A DNA stretch of 64,000 bases. Source: Aulostomus chinensis (Eukaryota; Chordata; Actinopteri; Syngnathiformes; Aulostomidae). Where the stretch lies: positions 17,632,773 through 17,696,772 of the forward strand of contig JBBMOA010000014.1 in NCBI GenBank assembly GCA_037954235.1, written 5' to 3'. Below the pieces are notes generated by a model. It made no database searches, was not told where the DNA came from, and was given only the letters and a program-made list of their open reading frames with translations. A program made the translations under genes and the position numbers. Below, in pieces: positions 12,792 through 26,600 of the stretch (its first letter is position 1; each line of letters begins with the position of its first letter).

Positions 12792-12965
12792 AACAATTGT
12801 AAAACAAAGCCTTGCTGTCAGTGTGTTTGATCTTGGAGAGAATTTTGACTTTGTTTTTGTTTTTACCACGATAGGCTCAAAGACCCCAGGTATTCATGTG
12901 GTACTAGACCATCTACTACGAAGTAAAACATGAGCTGTCTGCCACATGTTTTTTATATCATACCA

Positions 12966-12971
12966 TTTATT
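12966..12971 (-). terminator. atp8b3: Poly(A) signal for atp8b3
   Basis: TTTATT on the plus strand reads AATAAA on the minus strand, 193 bp past the atp8b3 stop codon. It is the first canonical signal downstream of the stop. Confidence 0.6.
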
Positions 12972-13163
12972 GGAAAACAGCAGCTCATAAACTGTCATAA
13001 ACAACAGTACAGACCCAAAAATGGTCCATTGAGATTTTTTTTTCTCTTCTAAGTTGCAGTAACAGTATCTCCACGATCAACAATCACAACTTTGTCAGTT
13101 AGTCCTCAGTTTGATGTTCCATTTGATTTTTCACAGCAAGCAGAATCAGAGTCAGTGGGCTCA

Positions 13164-13325
13164 TTACTTGCAGTCCTCACATGCTATGTTGCGGATGGCT
13201 GTCCCTGAGGCAATGACCTGTCCTGGCCCAGGTCCTTGAGAGAAGGCATATGAATAACGGCGGAGAGATGTCGCTCTTCTGACCTTTGACCCCAGTTCCA
13301 CTGGATGCTGTGACAAGCTGTGGAC
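13164..13325 (-). CDS. atp8b3: atp8b3 last coding exon (C-terminal tail)
   Basis: The frame from acceptor CGTAG gives 53 residues, [10 protein letters not shown] to RNIACEDCK, then TAA at 13166-13164. It contains [15 protein letters not shown], matching the RRS-YAFSHQ box near the C-terminus of ATP8B proteins, and ends in a glycine-rich segment with VIASG. Another open frame on the same strand is a shadow. Confidence 0.85.
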   Translation of the reverse strand, partial: VHSLSQHPVELGSKVRRATSLRRYSYAFSQGPGPGQVIASGTAIRNIACEDCK

Positions 13326-14521
13326 CTACGTCGAACCCAGACAGAGCTCACATCAATGTCGTTTATGAGTATGGAAATGAAGCCCCATATAAAAATCAAT
13401 GAGCATCAACTCCCTAAATATCAAGTAAAAAATGACATACGTTGGTACACTGTTGCAAAGTTTGTCATCTTCGAGTTCAGAAATTGATAGAAAATCCCTT
13501 TCATGCCGACTATCATGTTTTCAAACGTTTTCCTCACTGAACACAATTTATTGTTTACTGACAGGCTGCAAATATGTGAAGGCTATGAGGCTACGGCAGT
13601 TTTGTTTGACACATTTATCAAATTAATCAAATGAAAGTGTCTTAAAGGAACACAGCAACCTTTTTGGTAAATACTCTAATTTGTCGGTTTCCCCAAAGCC
13701 AGAGAAGAGTATGCGTGCGTGTGCAATTGACCCAGAGAGACCCAGAAGCCAGCTGATGGCGAGTTAGCAATGAACGTTAGTGGATGAGCAGGCTAGCATA
13801 CCTCCATCCACAGTCATCAAATGGATCAAGGTCTTGGTTCGTTTAAAGGGAATCATCCTAATTGTCTCTTACTATGTCTGTCATGATCATCTGGTCTTCA
13901 GTGAATATTTTGCTTTGCTGGCTGAAGTTTGGAATTGCGGTGCGAAATCACAGCTACTGTCAGGAAAGAAGTTCTAATGTTGAATTAAAGTAAAACAAAA
14001 AACAAAAAACAAAACAAACAAAAAAAACCTTTGGTACTTAACATTGCATATAACCCTAATGACAATGTAAGCAAAGACTGTTTTTGGAGAAACGTATATT
14101 TGATGGGTGTTAATGTTAACACATCCCATCCACACAATTTTTAAAAGCTAACTAGCAGTCAGTTAGCCTCTGTTTGTTCTCAGCTCTAAATTCTTGCCTG
14201 GTCTGGGGAGGATGACAAATGACTTTATTCCCCCCAAAAATCTCTCTCCCTCTCACTGTGTCTCTCTCTTTCTCTCTCCCACTCTCACTCACACACACAC
14301 ACACGCACACACATACTTGAGTCACAATAGGCCGACTCACCTTGTGTGTACTGCGGATGGAGAGGATGACATTGAGGGCACGGATGGCTACTGACGGCAA
14401 AACAGCTGTCCAGGCAGTGAGCAGAGCTGTGAGCCACGTGACCGGATCGATGAAGGCTTTATCTGATACACCTGATGAAAAACACACATACACAGACAAA
14501 CATGCACACACGCACACACAC

Positions 14522-14613
<92 letters not shown>

Positions 14614-17600
14614 ACAGAGTTAGCAAATCAATTCACAGGGATGATGACAGATCCTTCTCCTGATAAGATGAACAGAAAATGAAACTGCATCACGCAGAGC
14701 CCATTATCAAAATGGACCTTGCGTGATGCAGGGTTAGCTGTATGCGCTCGCCTACATTTGTCTTTGGTATAATCTGGATCAAATCCAGCAACTTTTACAG
14801 TGCCCTAAATGTCAGAGTCAAGGAGTGAAATGGGTTAAAGTGTACCGAGAAAGTAATAGTCAGCAGGTGATCTCTGGAATAGGTGCTTGCTGTGGGTGAT
14901 CCTTGTGAACACGATGAACAAGCCGATTGAACAACACACAGCTGCTACATTGAACTTCGTCCAGAACCGGGTCACCAGCACAATCTGACAGAGAGATGGA
15001 TCAAATCATTCTGGGATAAAAATCTGTATTGTTAATTTCTTTTTATTTGGAATAAATAAATAGCTTTGTCATCATAATTTGCATAATTTGGCATGCTCCA
15101 CCCACAATTTATGGATTCAGTTTGAATTTAATTTCGAAACATGACAAAGTTTCATATTCTCACAAAGTACGCAGATAACATTTTTATGTACATATTTGAA
15201 CAGATTTTTGTATGAAACTATGAAGATATGAACCCTGACCTCGATTGTGACAGAAAAAATGGCTGCCATGGAGATAGCAACTGCCATCATCTGGTAGTCA
15301 TCAGCCGAGTCATGGAAGACTCCACACGGGATGAAGAAAAGAACAAATGACGTGTAGACAGCGTACAGCAGCGCCACTGTCATGACCAGAGGACTGGAGA
15401 GCTCCTGCGTCTGTCCAGACTTGTAAAGCTCCGGCCATTTCAGGCTGCTCTCTGCACTCACATCCTGCAATGCAGAGAAGCAGATGTCAGTGTTATGACA
15501 GAAATATTTAGGGAATCAGTCAGTTCCTTCACCTGTTCAAACAGGGCCAAGCACAAAACCGGGGGCGCTGAGTAGAAGGCAGTGTACAGACCGATGAACC
15601 ATGTCTCATACACAGGCTGCAACAGACAAACAGTGGATGGAAAAGTCAACGTTGTCTCCATGCTGACATTTGCTTCACTCTACAGCATTGAATTGATGTC
15701 TAACCAGAGAACTGAAGCCATTGAAGAAACCAAACCAAATGTGCACCAGAGCAAAGCCACAGGTCTTATACAGGAAGTATCGCAGGAAGAGAGAAATGCG
15801 CCGGTAGGACCAGCGCCCGTGGACCAGAAGGAGCCTCTGCAGAAATCTGAATTGAGACAAAGCAAAGTCTGCGTTCTGCACTGCCTGACCTCCCTCCACT
15901 CCGGTCAGTCCCACACCAACATGAGCCGCTAATGTTTGAGAAGGACAACAGTCACTGATTAACATCAACAAAATATATAACAGTTCGCTGATTAATTACA
16001 GGTTATTTCACTTCAGAGACACAAAAACATTTTGACTACTTGTTTTTCCATTTAACGGTGAGGGAAATCTTAAGCTCTGGTTTTGTGCATTTGCTCCTTT
16101 TTGAAAAAGGGAAAAAACACCTCAAGTCAGTGTAATTTTTTTCTTACAAAACTGGGGGAGTTTTCCATCTTTTGCTGTGTCTGTCAACCTTTTCTTACAC
16201 AACACTTCAAAATGTGCATCAAAATATATTCATAGAATTGAATATCATCTCCTAACTTACTCTTGATCATGTTTACATCATTGGCACCATCCCCGATGGA
16301 CAGAGTGACCAAGCTGGTGTGTTTCTTGACCAGCGCAACGATGTTGGCCTTCTGTCCAGGGGTTACACGGCAGCATAATACTGACTGACACTGTGCTGCC
16401 AGGCTCATGAATGCCGCCCCCCACTCTGGTCTCTGCTCAAACTCCACCTGCAGTACAACACAAAGGTGAATATTCTAGTTTTTACTCTCTTCCACATTAA
16501 CAACGTGGTTTTTAATCGTACAGAATACATTCAGCAGTCAGTCTGTCTTTCAGCTTAGCCTGGTGTTTACCAGTTCAGGTCCAGTCAGAACTACAGCCAT
16601 CTTTGCTTTAGCCATCTCTTTGTCCATAGCGAACAGCTCCATCTTTCTGGCCTTTAAGAAACTGGCTCCTGGGTCTGGGGACTGGAGTATCTGTCTGAGA
16701 GGCAAGCACACAGAGATCAATGGGATGATGTGGCTAATGAGTGTGAATGTGTGTAAATTTCAATATTTTTAATTGATAACCTCATTAATTGCCAATTCAG
16801 TAATCTGGTATCAGCATCAAGTAGTTTGCACGAGTATCCGATATTAACTGCAGTCTCTACGAAGATCAAAACACAGGAAGAAGAAGAAGAAATGGCAATT
16901 AGCTGTTATGCTGCAGCTCCAGTACAGAATTTGAAAAGGGTACATTTCCCCCTTCTGCTACTCGCATTACCTTTTTTGTCCCCTGTTAGTACCCACACCT
17001 TAATCCCAGCCTGCTGAAGCAGAGCAATAGTCTCAGGAACACCCTCCTGAAGCCGGTCCTCTATTGCTGTAACCCCCAGGAGCTAGAAGACACACAAGTT
17101 CTGTTTTATTTCGGAGTGGAGGATGATATACCGATACCACGTCTGAGATGAGTTATCTACATAGCACGATTATATCACAGGAATTTGAACGAATATTTTC
17201 GTTTAAAGCTTCGCTGTACATGCCTGTAGCTCTGTCTCCATGTGGTCATAAAACTTTTCCAGATGTTCCTCACGGTCACAAGTCGGCATGGTAGAATACT
17301 GCATCAGAGTTTCACTCCACTTCTCCCACACTTTCTCAGGAACAGATCGAACCGCAATACACAAAGTCCTGAGACAGGCCTGGGCAAACAGCTAGCAGGA
17401 TACAGGTTAACACATTATTTCATCGGCTCCACGTTATATTTAGGACAGAATAGAAGAACTGAGGAAAAACACAAAAAAAAAAACAATTCAGGAAGATTTA
17501 CACAAAAGACCACAGCCCAAATACTTCATTGACACCCTGCTGATCATTGACAAGAATTTCTAACCGAGCCTGAACTCAATTAAGTATTGAGAAAAAAACA

Positions 17601-20600
17601 GTATCTGCAAACTAGTCAGAATGGGGAAAACGACGGTGGTTGTGTGTTATTTTGAGTTATTTAATGATGATGTAGAAACCAGAAGTTCCCGAGGTCCAGC
17701 TCTGTGTTTTCTGTGTATCTAAGAGAGAAAAACCAAGTTCACCTGCAGGGAGTTTTCATTCCTCTCCCTGTGAGGACAGTCTCTTTGCAGTCTCTGCAGG
17801 ATCACTATGTCAGCTCCCTTGCAGTACAGCTTTAACCCTCCCTCTGGCTCCCTTACTGGAAGGAAAGAGCACAAAACCAACATGGATGCATCATCCAGAG
17901 GAGAGGCCGAATTCCAGGGCTTTTCACTTGAAAAACAAATGCTCAACATAAAAAAATGAACACAGCAATTGGCTCAAAAACATCAGCAAAAATTTCAGCT
18001 GCTGAACTTCAAAGCTTCAGCTGAAATAATCTTCAGCGAACAAACCACATTGAGCTAGTAGAATGAGCTTTTCCTTCACGGCCATATTTTTTACTTATGA
18101 CCTTCTGAATTTTTTGTAGAATAAACACGTATTTTTTGGCTGATTACTCATTAAAATTAAGTTGAGCCGACTTCGTTTGCACGTTATTGCAAAGGATTGC
18201 TGAAGTGCAATGTAAATAATCACAATAACTTCAAGGTCACCTTGGAAGTTTAAGTTGTAACACAGTCGTAATCAAGATTCAAAATCACCTGAACATTAAT
18301 GTCTCTTTCTGTTGGTTTCAGACACAAAAGAAAATAAAACGCTTGATGAAATGAGCAACGATCTTCAGTCTCCCTCACTTCTAGCCTTCTCAGGACTTTC
18401 CCACAGTCACAGTTGAAGATCAACCACAGCGCAATCCTCATAAATCACAAAAGATTAGTTTTAATGTGTCCGTGACTGAATTTAGATCACCCAATCTACA
18501 TGAGTTAAAAAACATTAAATCATGATTTGGTTCTCCACAGACTTCTCTCGACTCATAGATTTGTCAAATTAAACTTTATCTCGTTTATGCTAAATGCTGT
18601 GATGGCAAATTACATTGATTAAAAAAATTCAAATCACAAAATTAATTACTACACGCTAGATATGTGTATCAACATTAGTAGTGTTAGCCAAACCTTCATA
18701 CACAAGTCTGCTATTGGTCTTATCACAGATGAGATCATGCCAAAATCCGTTGCTTTCCTCGAAGTTATTTTCAAATGAAATATATTCACAATGGAAAAGT
18801 TATTTTTTTGTTTTTGTTAAACTTACAGGTCCTCTAAAATAGTGGTAACTGTCTAAATTTGTTTGTTTTGTACGTTTAGGGGACTTAAATCTGAGAGTTA
18901 ACATAGCTTAAGCTCAAGCTGCCACCCGTAGCTCCACCTGCTCACGTCCCCGTCTGTCCATCAGTCTCTTCCCTTTCTCTCTCTCTTTATCTCTGTCCCT
19001 CTCTTTCCTTCTGCATATCAGTCTTCCTCCATTATCTGTCTTTGTCTCTACCCGCTCTCCCCAACCGGTCAAAGTCCCCATTGAGCCCGGATCTGTTCGA
19101 TGTTCCTGCCTGTTAAAAGGAAGGTTTTTGTCACCGCTGTTGCAGGATGTGCTTGCTCATGGAGATTTATTGAGTGTAAATTCATTGAAGGAGTGAGGTA
19201 CTGGACCTGCTCTACTTGTAAAGTGTCATGAGATAACTTTTGTTGTGATTTGGCGCTAGACGAATAAAATTGACTTGACTTGATTTAAATGTTGCTCCTA
19301 GTCAACTGAGTTTAAACGAAACACAATATTGAGTTGATGTAATCAAAATCACTATTTTAATTGTGATTTGAACACAACCCATCAAAGTAATGTTTGGAAC
19401 ACTGAATGTTTATCTAAATCAAGAAATAAAACTTTTTTATTTTGCCATCAAGCATTTAATTGTGGTGGTTGTAAACGGTCATAAAAAGAAACAAACCCTG
19501 TATGATAAAAACAGAACAGGAGAGTCTCACCCAGTACAGACATTCGTCTTCTCTTGCTGGTGAAGTCGAGCAGCGCCAGCAGCTGATACTCTCGAGTAAC
19601 ACCGAGCTCGGAGACAGTGATGGAGTCTCTTGTCCTGGAAAGGAAGGCGTATCCCAGCTCCCTGGCAGCAATGACAAGGGCCTCTTCATCTGGCGATGCA
19701 GCCTGATAAACTGGAAAGCCTGGAAGAATGAGGTCAACATGTAAGACAAGTAGATAAACAGGAATGCTCCATTGTCTGAAATGTTATCCACGCATGTTTT
19801 CAGATTGTCAAATTCGGATCAGATCAATGATTTATATGTTACACATTCAAGCTGACTCCTCACCTTAGCTCCCTGCTAGCAGAGTTTATTCATCCCCCGG
19901 ACCACATGCACTCTGACCAGGAAAACTTTTGATAATTTTTTTTCTCATTTAGGAAGAAGACACATCATTACAGTCACACGGGTGATGGGTCACCATTTCA
20001 TTTGTGTCCTATGACCTCACAACAACCGAATGACCTGTCACACTCTCCTGCAGGCCAATCTTTATGATAAAATCACCCAAACTATACGCTAAGATGTCGC
20101 CCAAAATCTGCATGCTGGTTTGTAGCATCACCCGATGGACTCTGAGTAATGCCTATATTCACAAACATCAGACCCCACCTTCCTTCCACTCTGTCATGAC
20201 GGAGTGGCACACACTGAGCGCGGTGAGGAACTGTCTGCTGATTTGACATTGTTGTCCTCGTATTTTCTCCACCAGGGTCGGAGCCGACATGAACAGACCC
20301 CCACAGGAGAAAGGGTTCCAGCTCAGGTCCATGGGCTACAGATGTTCAGGGAGAAATATTACTGCACATACAAACACAGTGCTGTGTTCCACCACAGCTC
20401 ACAGGACTGCGCTTGGATACACTGAGTGTGTGTTTACATGCAAACTAATAAATAATTAGATTTTTGAAGTTGCCAGATAATTCAAGTGGTCATAATAAAC
20501 AGCATAATCCAATATCCCTACAGATTAAGAGAAGTCTGATAAACACACCAAGTTTTTTTGCCCAACCTTCATTTATTCAGTGCATGTCCACAGACTATAC

Positions 20601-23600
20601 TTTTTGCAGTGGGAACATTGCACACACGTGGATGCACTGTTGGAAAATCAGAAGAAGAAGAAGTAAGTACATGTTGTTAAGATGCCAACATGGCAGGCAG
20701 CAGTGGTAAATAAATGTTTTGGAGTGATGCAGAAACAAAGATCACGCTCGCTGACAATAAGAATATTATCCTTTTGGATGGGAGAAGATACAGGAATGGT
20801 GACATATTTGAGAAGTATTTTTGAAAATCATAGCGCGAACAAGAACAACAGTCCAGGTAAACCCATCAAATTACACTCCTGCCATTACCAATTTATTTCC
20901 AGATTCTGGATTATTGTTTGCATGTAAACACACAGCTGATGGCAGCAAAAATTAATGACAAGAAAGAAAAGATGGCAAAAGAGGATAAACAGTGCAGAGA
21001 TATAAGTGTAATCACCTCTGTGTCCTCTGCCCTGACTGATGCATCGCCTGCAGAGGGAGAAACATTAACTCATTTTGTGAATTAAAACTCATTTGACAAA
21101 TAGATGCAACACATGTTTTGAAAAGGAAAAGCTCGGAAAGAAATTAAGATGTGTTTTACTAGCCTGAACCAGGAAGAGGCTCAGACATACGGCATATGGT
21201 TGATGTGATTCTGACAAGGTTTCAATTACAGTCTGACTTCTGTGGGTAGAGATCATATGAAATATTTAGTAGATGGAGTCCTGACTGTTGGAGACGAGCA
21301 TGTTAAGTGTATCCTGTTGTCTCATCAACACTGTCTCGGAGGAAGCTGAGTTGCATCTATGGGTTACTGGAGGACACTTCCCGAGGGAGGTCTCTGTTCT
21401 TAAGGGGATCATCTTTAAGCGCCTGAACAAGCCCCTTTGTTCCTTAAGAGGGGATAGCGAGGCACTGTAGGGCAAAAGGAGATGTAGCTGTATACCAGAG
21501 GGTTGGGTCTGTAGAACCTTTACTTATATGTCTAAGTATTTCTTATCATAACTCTTCACCCGTCGATCGTGTCATAGTGTAGAAGCGAGCAAGGGTAGAC
21601 CAGCAACTCACGGATAATTCAATTCGACTGCTTGTAACATGGCAACAAGTCTCATGTATTGAGATGTGAATCGGCTGAGGAAACTGACAGTTTCACCCTC
21701 CTGTTCAAGATACGAAAGTTTGCATTTCACTTTTTCTAACAATAGCGACGGATAGCAGACAAGTTTTGGCAACAAATAGTGCAACTGTGGAGATGAGAGT
21801 GGTCCTTCCTTTTTACATTTCCTTCTCAGGAGTCCTAGTAATTTTAGAATCAGGCACATAGTATCTCAAAACTCCAACAAAAAAAAGTTGTTGGCAACTG
21901 GAAGACTGACTGCTGCTACTAAACCTGTCTTAAACGGGAAGAGGAGAATTACCTTTGGCAATCCATCATACTGCTACTCATGCATTTGGCCCAGAACCCA
22001 CAGCTTTTCTAAGCTGAATGGGCAAGACCGAGGTATGCTAACCTGCCCATCCACTAATGTTTGTTGTGCCAAGCTAACTAGTATTCAGCTGGTCTCTGCG
22101 GACCTCAGCTTCCTCACGTACAACCAGAGGAGATGAGGATATCTACCTCCTTGTTGGGTGGACGGTAAATGAGCTAAATTCCCCAAAAGCTGGAGTGTCC
22201 CTTAGAAATCATCATGATTACCTCCTGATATGTCTGCATGGGAGACATATAAAGTTATTTCAAATCATGAGAGTGCTACATTGTTCATTGGACGTGCATC
22301 CTGATGAGGGAGACAGCTGAGGAGGACTAGACGTCGGGCGATGTTACATGTGATTAAATGGAATGTTTATTTCCTCCTATAGCAGGAGCATAAAGCGGTG
22401 AGTGAAAATTAGGCTGCTCACAGCAAACAATGCAGATGTACCAACGTAACAATAAAAAGACTACAAACCCATATACTGTGGGGGATTTAGTAATATCAAA
22501 TGAGTAGAAGTTTTGGAATTGGCCTTTTATTGTTACCGTAAATCTCCCCTGCTATGCAGCACTCTCTAAAGAGCAGATGGTTCTGGGTTAATGTTCCAGT
22601 TTTGTCACTCAGCAGGTATCCCACTTGGCCAAGCTCCTCATTCAGTGAGGTGTTCCTGGCCTGGGCAGGTTTGTCGGTCGGCTGCCAATACATCTCGGTA
22701 TCCCAGCCAATAAACAGGCTGTGGACTGAGTGTATCACCTCAAACCTGCAGACACCCAGAGAGCACATATAACACTACAGTCCAGACAAACACATGTATT
22801 TACACATTCCAGTATTGTAGCTGGAACTCACGTTATGTAGAGAGCTATGGGCAGAGCCGGGCTCAGCAGGATGATGTAGCTCCAGAAGACCAGGAAGCCT
22901 GAGTAGACTGGATTGCCATCAACCACCAGAGTGGCTAGATCATCTGTACGGCTCATGACCCAACTTGAAAACACACCGTTTCCGATGGCGAGAAGGAGCG
23001 CCGTCAGCAGGATAAACATAACTATCTGAGGATCCAAAAGAGACATACAGTTTCTAACAACTCCACCAACTGTCTGGTGCTTTTCATCTACCACTACTCA
23101 CCGCTATCACCACTCTGTTGAGAAGTTTCTCCATTCGAGTGGTCTTCGCTCGCAGTTTCCCACAGTTCTTCAGGATCTTAGTGTCCGCCCCTGGTGCAGA
23201 ACAGACAACTATTAGATGCTATAGCTATAAGTGAAGTGGGAGGCCACGCAACATCCAGAGGATGAGAGTTCAAGCCCTTATGTCAGTAAGCATCTGCTGA
23301 TTTGCCCTTGAGCAAGATGCTGAATTCTTACCAGCTCTGAGGGTATGTGACCCTGACGCAGAGAAGTCAGGGCTAAGAGAGAATTTCACTTGCACAGATC
23401 GATACAGGAACACATTATATTTTCTACAGATGTTGTCTCAATCTCTCTCATACACACTGCTGAAACACTGATCTGTGTGTGTGTGAATATGACAGCACTG
23501 AAGCGTATATCATAATTGCTCTGGGACAGAAACTGATTCCAGCTTTTGACAAGTACATGTCAACCTTGATCATACTTGTCTCATAGTAGGTTATGTCAAA

Positions 23601-26600
23601 CTATGTGAGGAGGGTTACTTATAATCAACCCGAACTGGGGTCATATCGATATATAGTCTATGATTAATGGTATAAAAACCCATCTCTGGAGGAATTTGAT
23701 CTATTGATCCGCTTTACCAGAACTGAAAGGGTCACAGCCGTGAGATCCATGACACCTCCAGTAATATCCGATCAATGATCACTTAAAAGACAGGAGAAGC
23801 CTCTGATCTGTGAGACGTTAAGAGACCCGCATTTAAGACACCGAGTTAAGGGCTGCCCATAATTAGCAGTATAATGTATTCAACATAATAAAATTTGTCT
23901 TTGAAGCCTGCGAAGGCCAGAGTAGAAGGTGAAATGAGGATATGTGAGTATCTCAGGCTCTATGTGAATATGTGTCATTTCAAAGAGTTTCTATTTATCC
24001 TTCGTCAGACCAGAGTGTATAACTGGGTGCACAAACAAAAACACTTCTGCATCTGTAGAGTCGTACCGGTGTATATGACCAGGCCATATGCAAACTGTGT
24101 GTTGCGGAGGACTGTTCCCCTCAGGAGGACGTGCTCATTCTCCAGTGGGAGACACTCTCCTTGCCAGTGCAGCTCACCTCGGAAGGTGTACAATCGGTTG
24201 TTAGGTTCCTCACAGAGCACAACACCTGTAAAATAAGAGGGAACACAATGAAAAATTGGACTCTCTTTTTTTGTTCAACTTTGAAATAAGCTTTCTCTAA
24301 AATCTCTTCACCATCGAAGGCGGCGAGCATCTCTTCGAAAGGTGGAGTGGTCAGCTTGTCGTGTGTAGCACTGAGCGCCTGACGGTACTTGAGGTTTGTC
24401 TCTCTGTGTGAGGAAAAGTCTAAAATCAACCCCATGATCTATATATCAACATTTATTGAGAATCTTCTTTTACTTGTTTTAATAAATGCGAATCTGCCAT
24501 TTCACCCTCCGACGGACAAGTGTGAGACATTTCTTGTAATTTATGTATTATTTTGTTTTAAAATGTTGCACATGGCTTCAATTAATACACTACAACTCTA
24601 TAACTTGAACCATACAAAAAAAAGTTCATGATGAATATCTGATTTCCCTGTAAGAATGGATTAGGTTTGATGTAGGGAAAATGTCGATGTCTCAAGGAAC
24701 ACAAAGGCTGAGTAAAAGTACGTATTAAGCTGTCTGACCCATCAATGTCTGCTGTCTCCACATAAGAAAGACTGTGAGGTTCGGTACTGCACAGGAGGAG
24801 AAGGTCTGCCTGTGAGGAAGGAAAGAGAAACAAACAGCAATCAAACACAACCACAAAGCATCTGTCCAAATAGTTCGCAATTGAGCTGCTGCACGTCACT
24901 CTGAATACGGATGATCAGAAACCGAAATGACAATCTCACTGGGACAACTTGGTTTTTGTGGATCCGCACGATATCTCCCACACAGATATCCTTCCACTGC
25001 ACTGTGCTGAAACTGAGACAGAAGGCAGTCGAATAGTGACACAATCAAAAACTTTCATAACAAGTCAGGTAAAACCAACCAAGCTTCGGTTGCACATCGG
25101 CCTATTTTAATTTTCAAACTGAAGGAAGGGACAGTATTTGCTGAGTGCTAATTGGGAGTAAAAACCCAACTCTAAGTTAGTGTGCTGCTACTGAGACGTC
25201 TGCCAGATTCCCACTTAAATCCCACCGATGGCACAATCCCACTTAGATTTTTCAATGAAATTATAACATCACAAACACATCATAAACCACATCACACTCA
25301 CAATATCGGTCAAAATGATTGCAATTAGATAACTTTTTTCAAAATCTCACTGCCATAGTCGGAATATTAGCCAGTCAAGCTTAAGAGCCTTGAGCTAGGC
25401 TTTGAAGGACTCAGTCAAGGGGGCGGACTTTATGGGATGGAGGATTTGATTACCATACTTGGACCAGGAAACCGTAAAACACGATTTCCCTGAAGTGAAA
25501 TTTTAAAATGTTGACAAACACGATCAATTGTGTAACATTCACAAAAGAAGATCATGGGTATTGTTTAATTAGGTTCAATAATGAATACAGAATCAATCAC
25601 CCGATTATTGATAAATGACTGAAACAAAACTGTCTGAGGACAGACAAAGAAGTCATCAGGAGGTTGGTCATCCTTCTTGTTTTCCAAGAAATGCTCTGTG
25701 TTTTGTGCTGCTCTAATGCACATCTAGGGATTTACACTCTTACACTTCATTAGAGCTTCATTAGAGGGTTGTTTCAAACAGGGACAGTGCTGATTCCTCA
25801 GAGAATAACCCACTGTCTTTGTCCTCACCTCTGGGAGATGAGCACGTCACAGGGTCGAGAGTTAATCTCGGAGTCGCTGCGTCTCCTTGCCTGGCACACA
25901 GATATAGAGAGAAAGACAGAACCCCCCCCCCCCCCCAAAAAAAGAGGATGAGAAAGAGAAAGACAGAGAAAGAGACTGAGAAGCGTGACAAGGATGGAGA
26001 AAGTGTGCGTGAGGTTGGACATGAAAGGTTGAACAGTAGAAAGGAGAAACGCCATTACGGGGCTCTACAGTGACACCAGCTGTGAGATTTACACCCTCAC
26101 TAAATGATTAGTCAATAGAGAGGGGTCAAGCAAGCGTTTCACCCAGAGCTGTTAACGACCGTAACTCAGTGATGCACTTAACCAGCAAATTCTGCATGCA
26201 AAACATCACGCCTGCATTTAAAAGGAAAAGCTCTAATGATAGAGGAGAAAATTAATGCTACTGGGATGACTGGTTTTGTCAATGAGGAGAGGACAAGGTG
26301 TCAATGAGGACAATGAAAGGGAGAAAAGAGAGCACGCATGCTTGAGTGTGAGGTGTATCTACGCGCATGCTTGAGGTCGTTTAGATATTTGTTTCTGAGT
26401 GAGAGCCTGGCGAGCCGTCGCTCCCAGAATGAATGAATGAGTGAGTGACAGTCTCACCATGTCATTAATGAGGTCTTTCAACCCTCTCACGGAGAGAACA
26501 AGGAGCAGTGGCATGATGGTGATGTACCAGGGGAAGGAGGAGATGGAAGGGATAGACTGGATACCAACAACAAGCACACACAGAAGGAAAGAGTCTTACA

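Noticed and set aside
13184..13399. 71-codon minus-strand frame at the atp8b3 3' end
   Set aside because: The frame entered from the CGTAG acceptor encodes the conserved RRYSYAFSQ tail; this alternative has no family similarity.
19456..19791. 111-codon minus-strand frame over atp8b3 exon 15
   Set aside because: Another frame on the same strand encodes [12 protein letters not shown] and is phase-compatible with its neighbours; this frame is a shadow.
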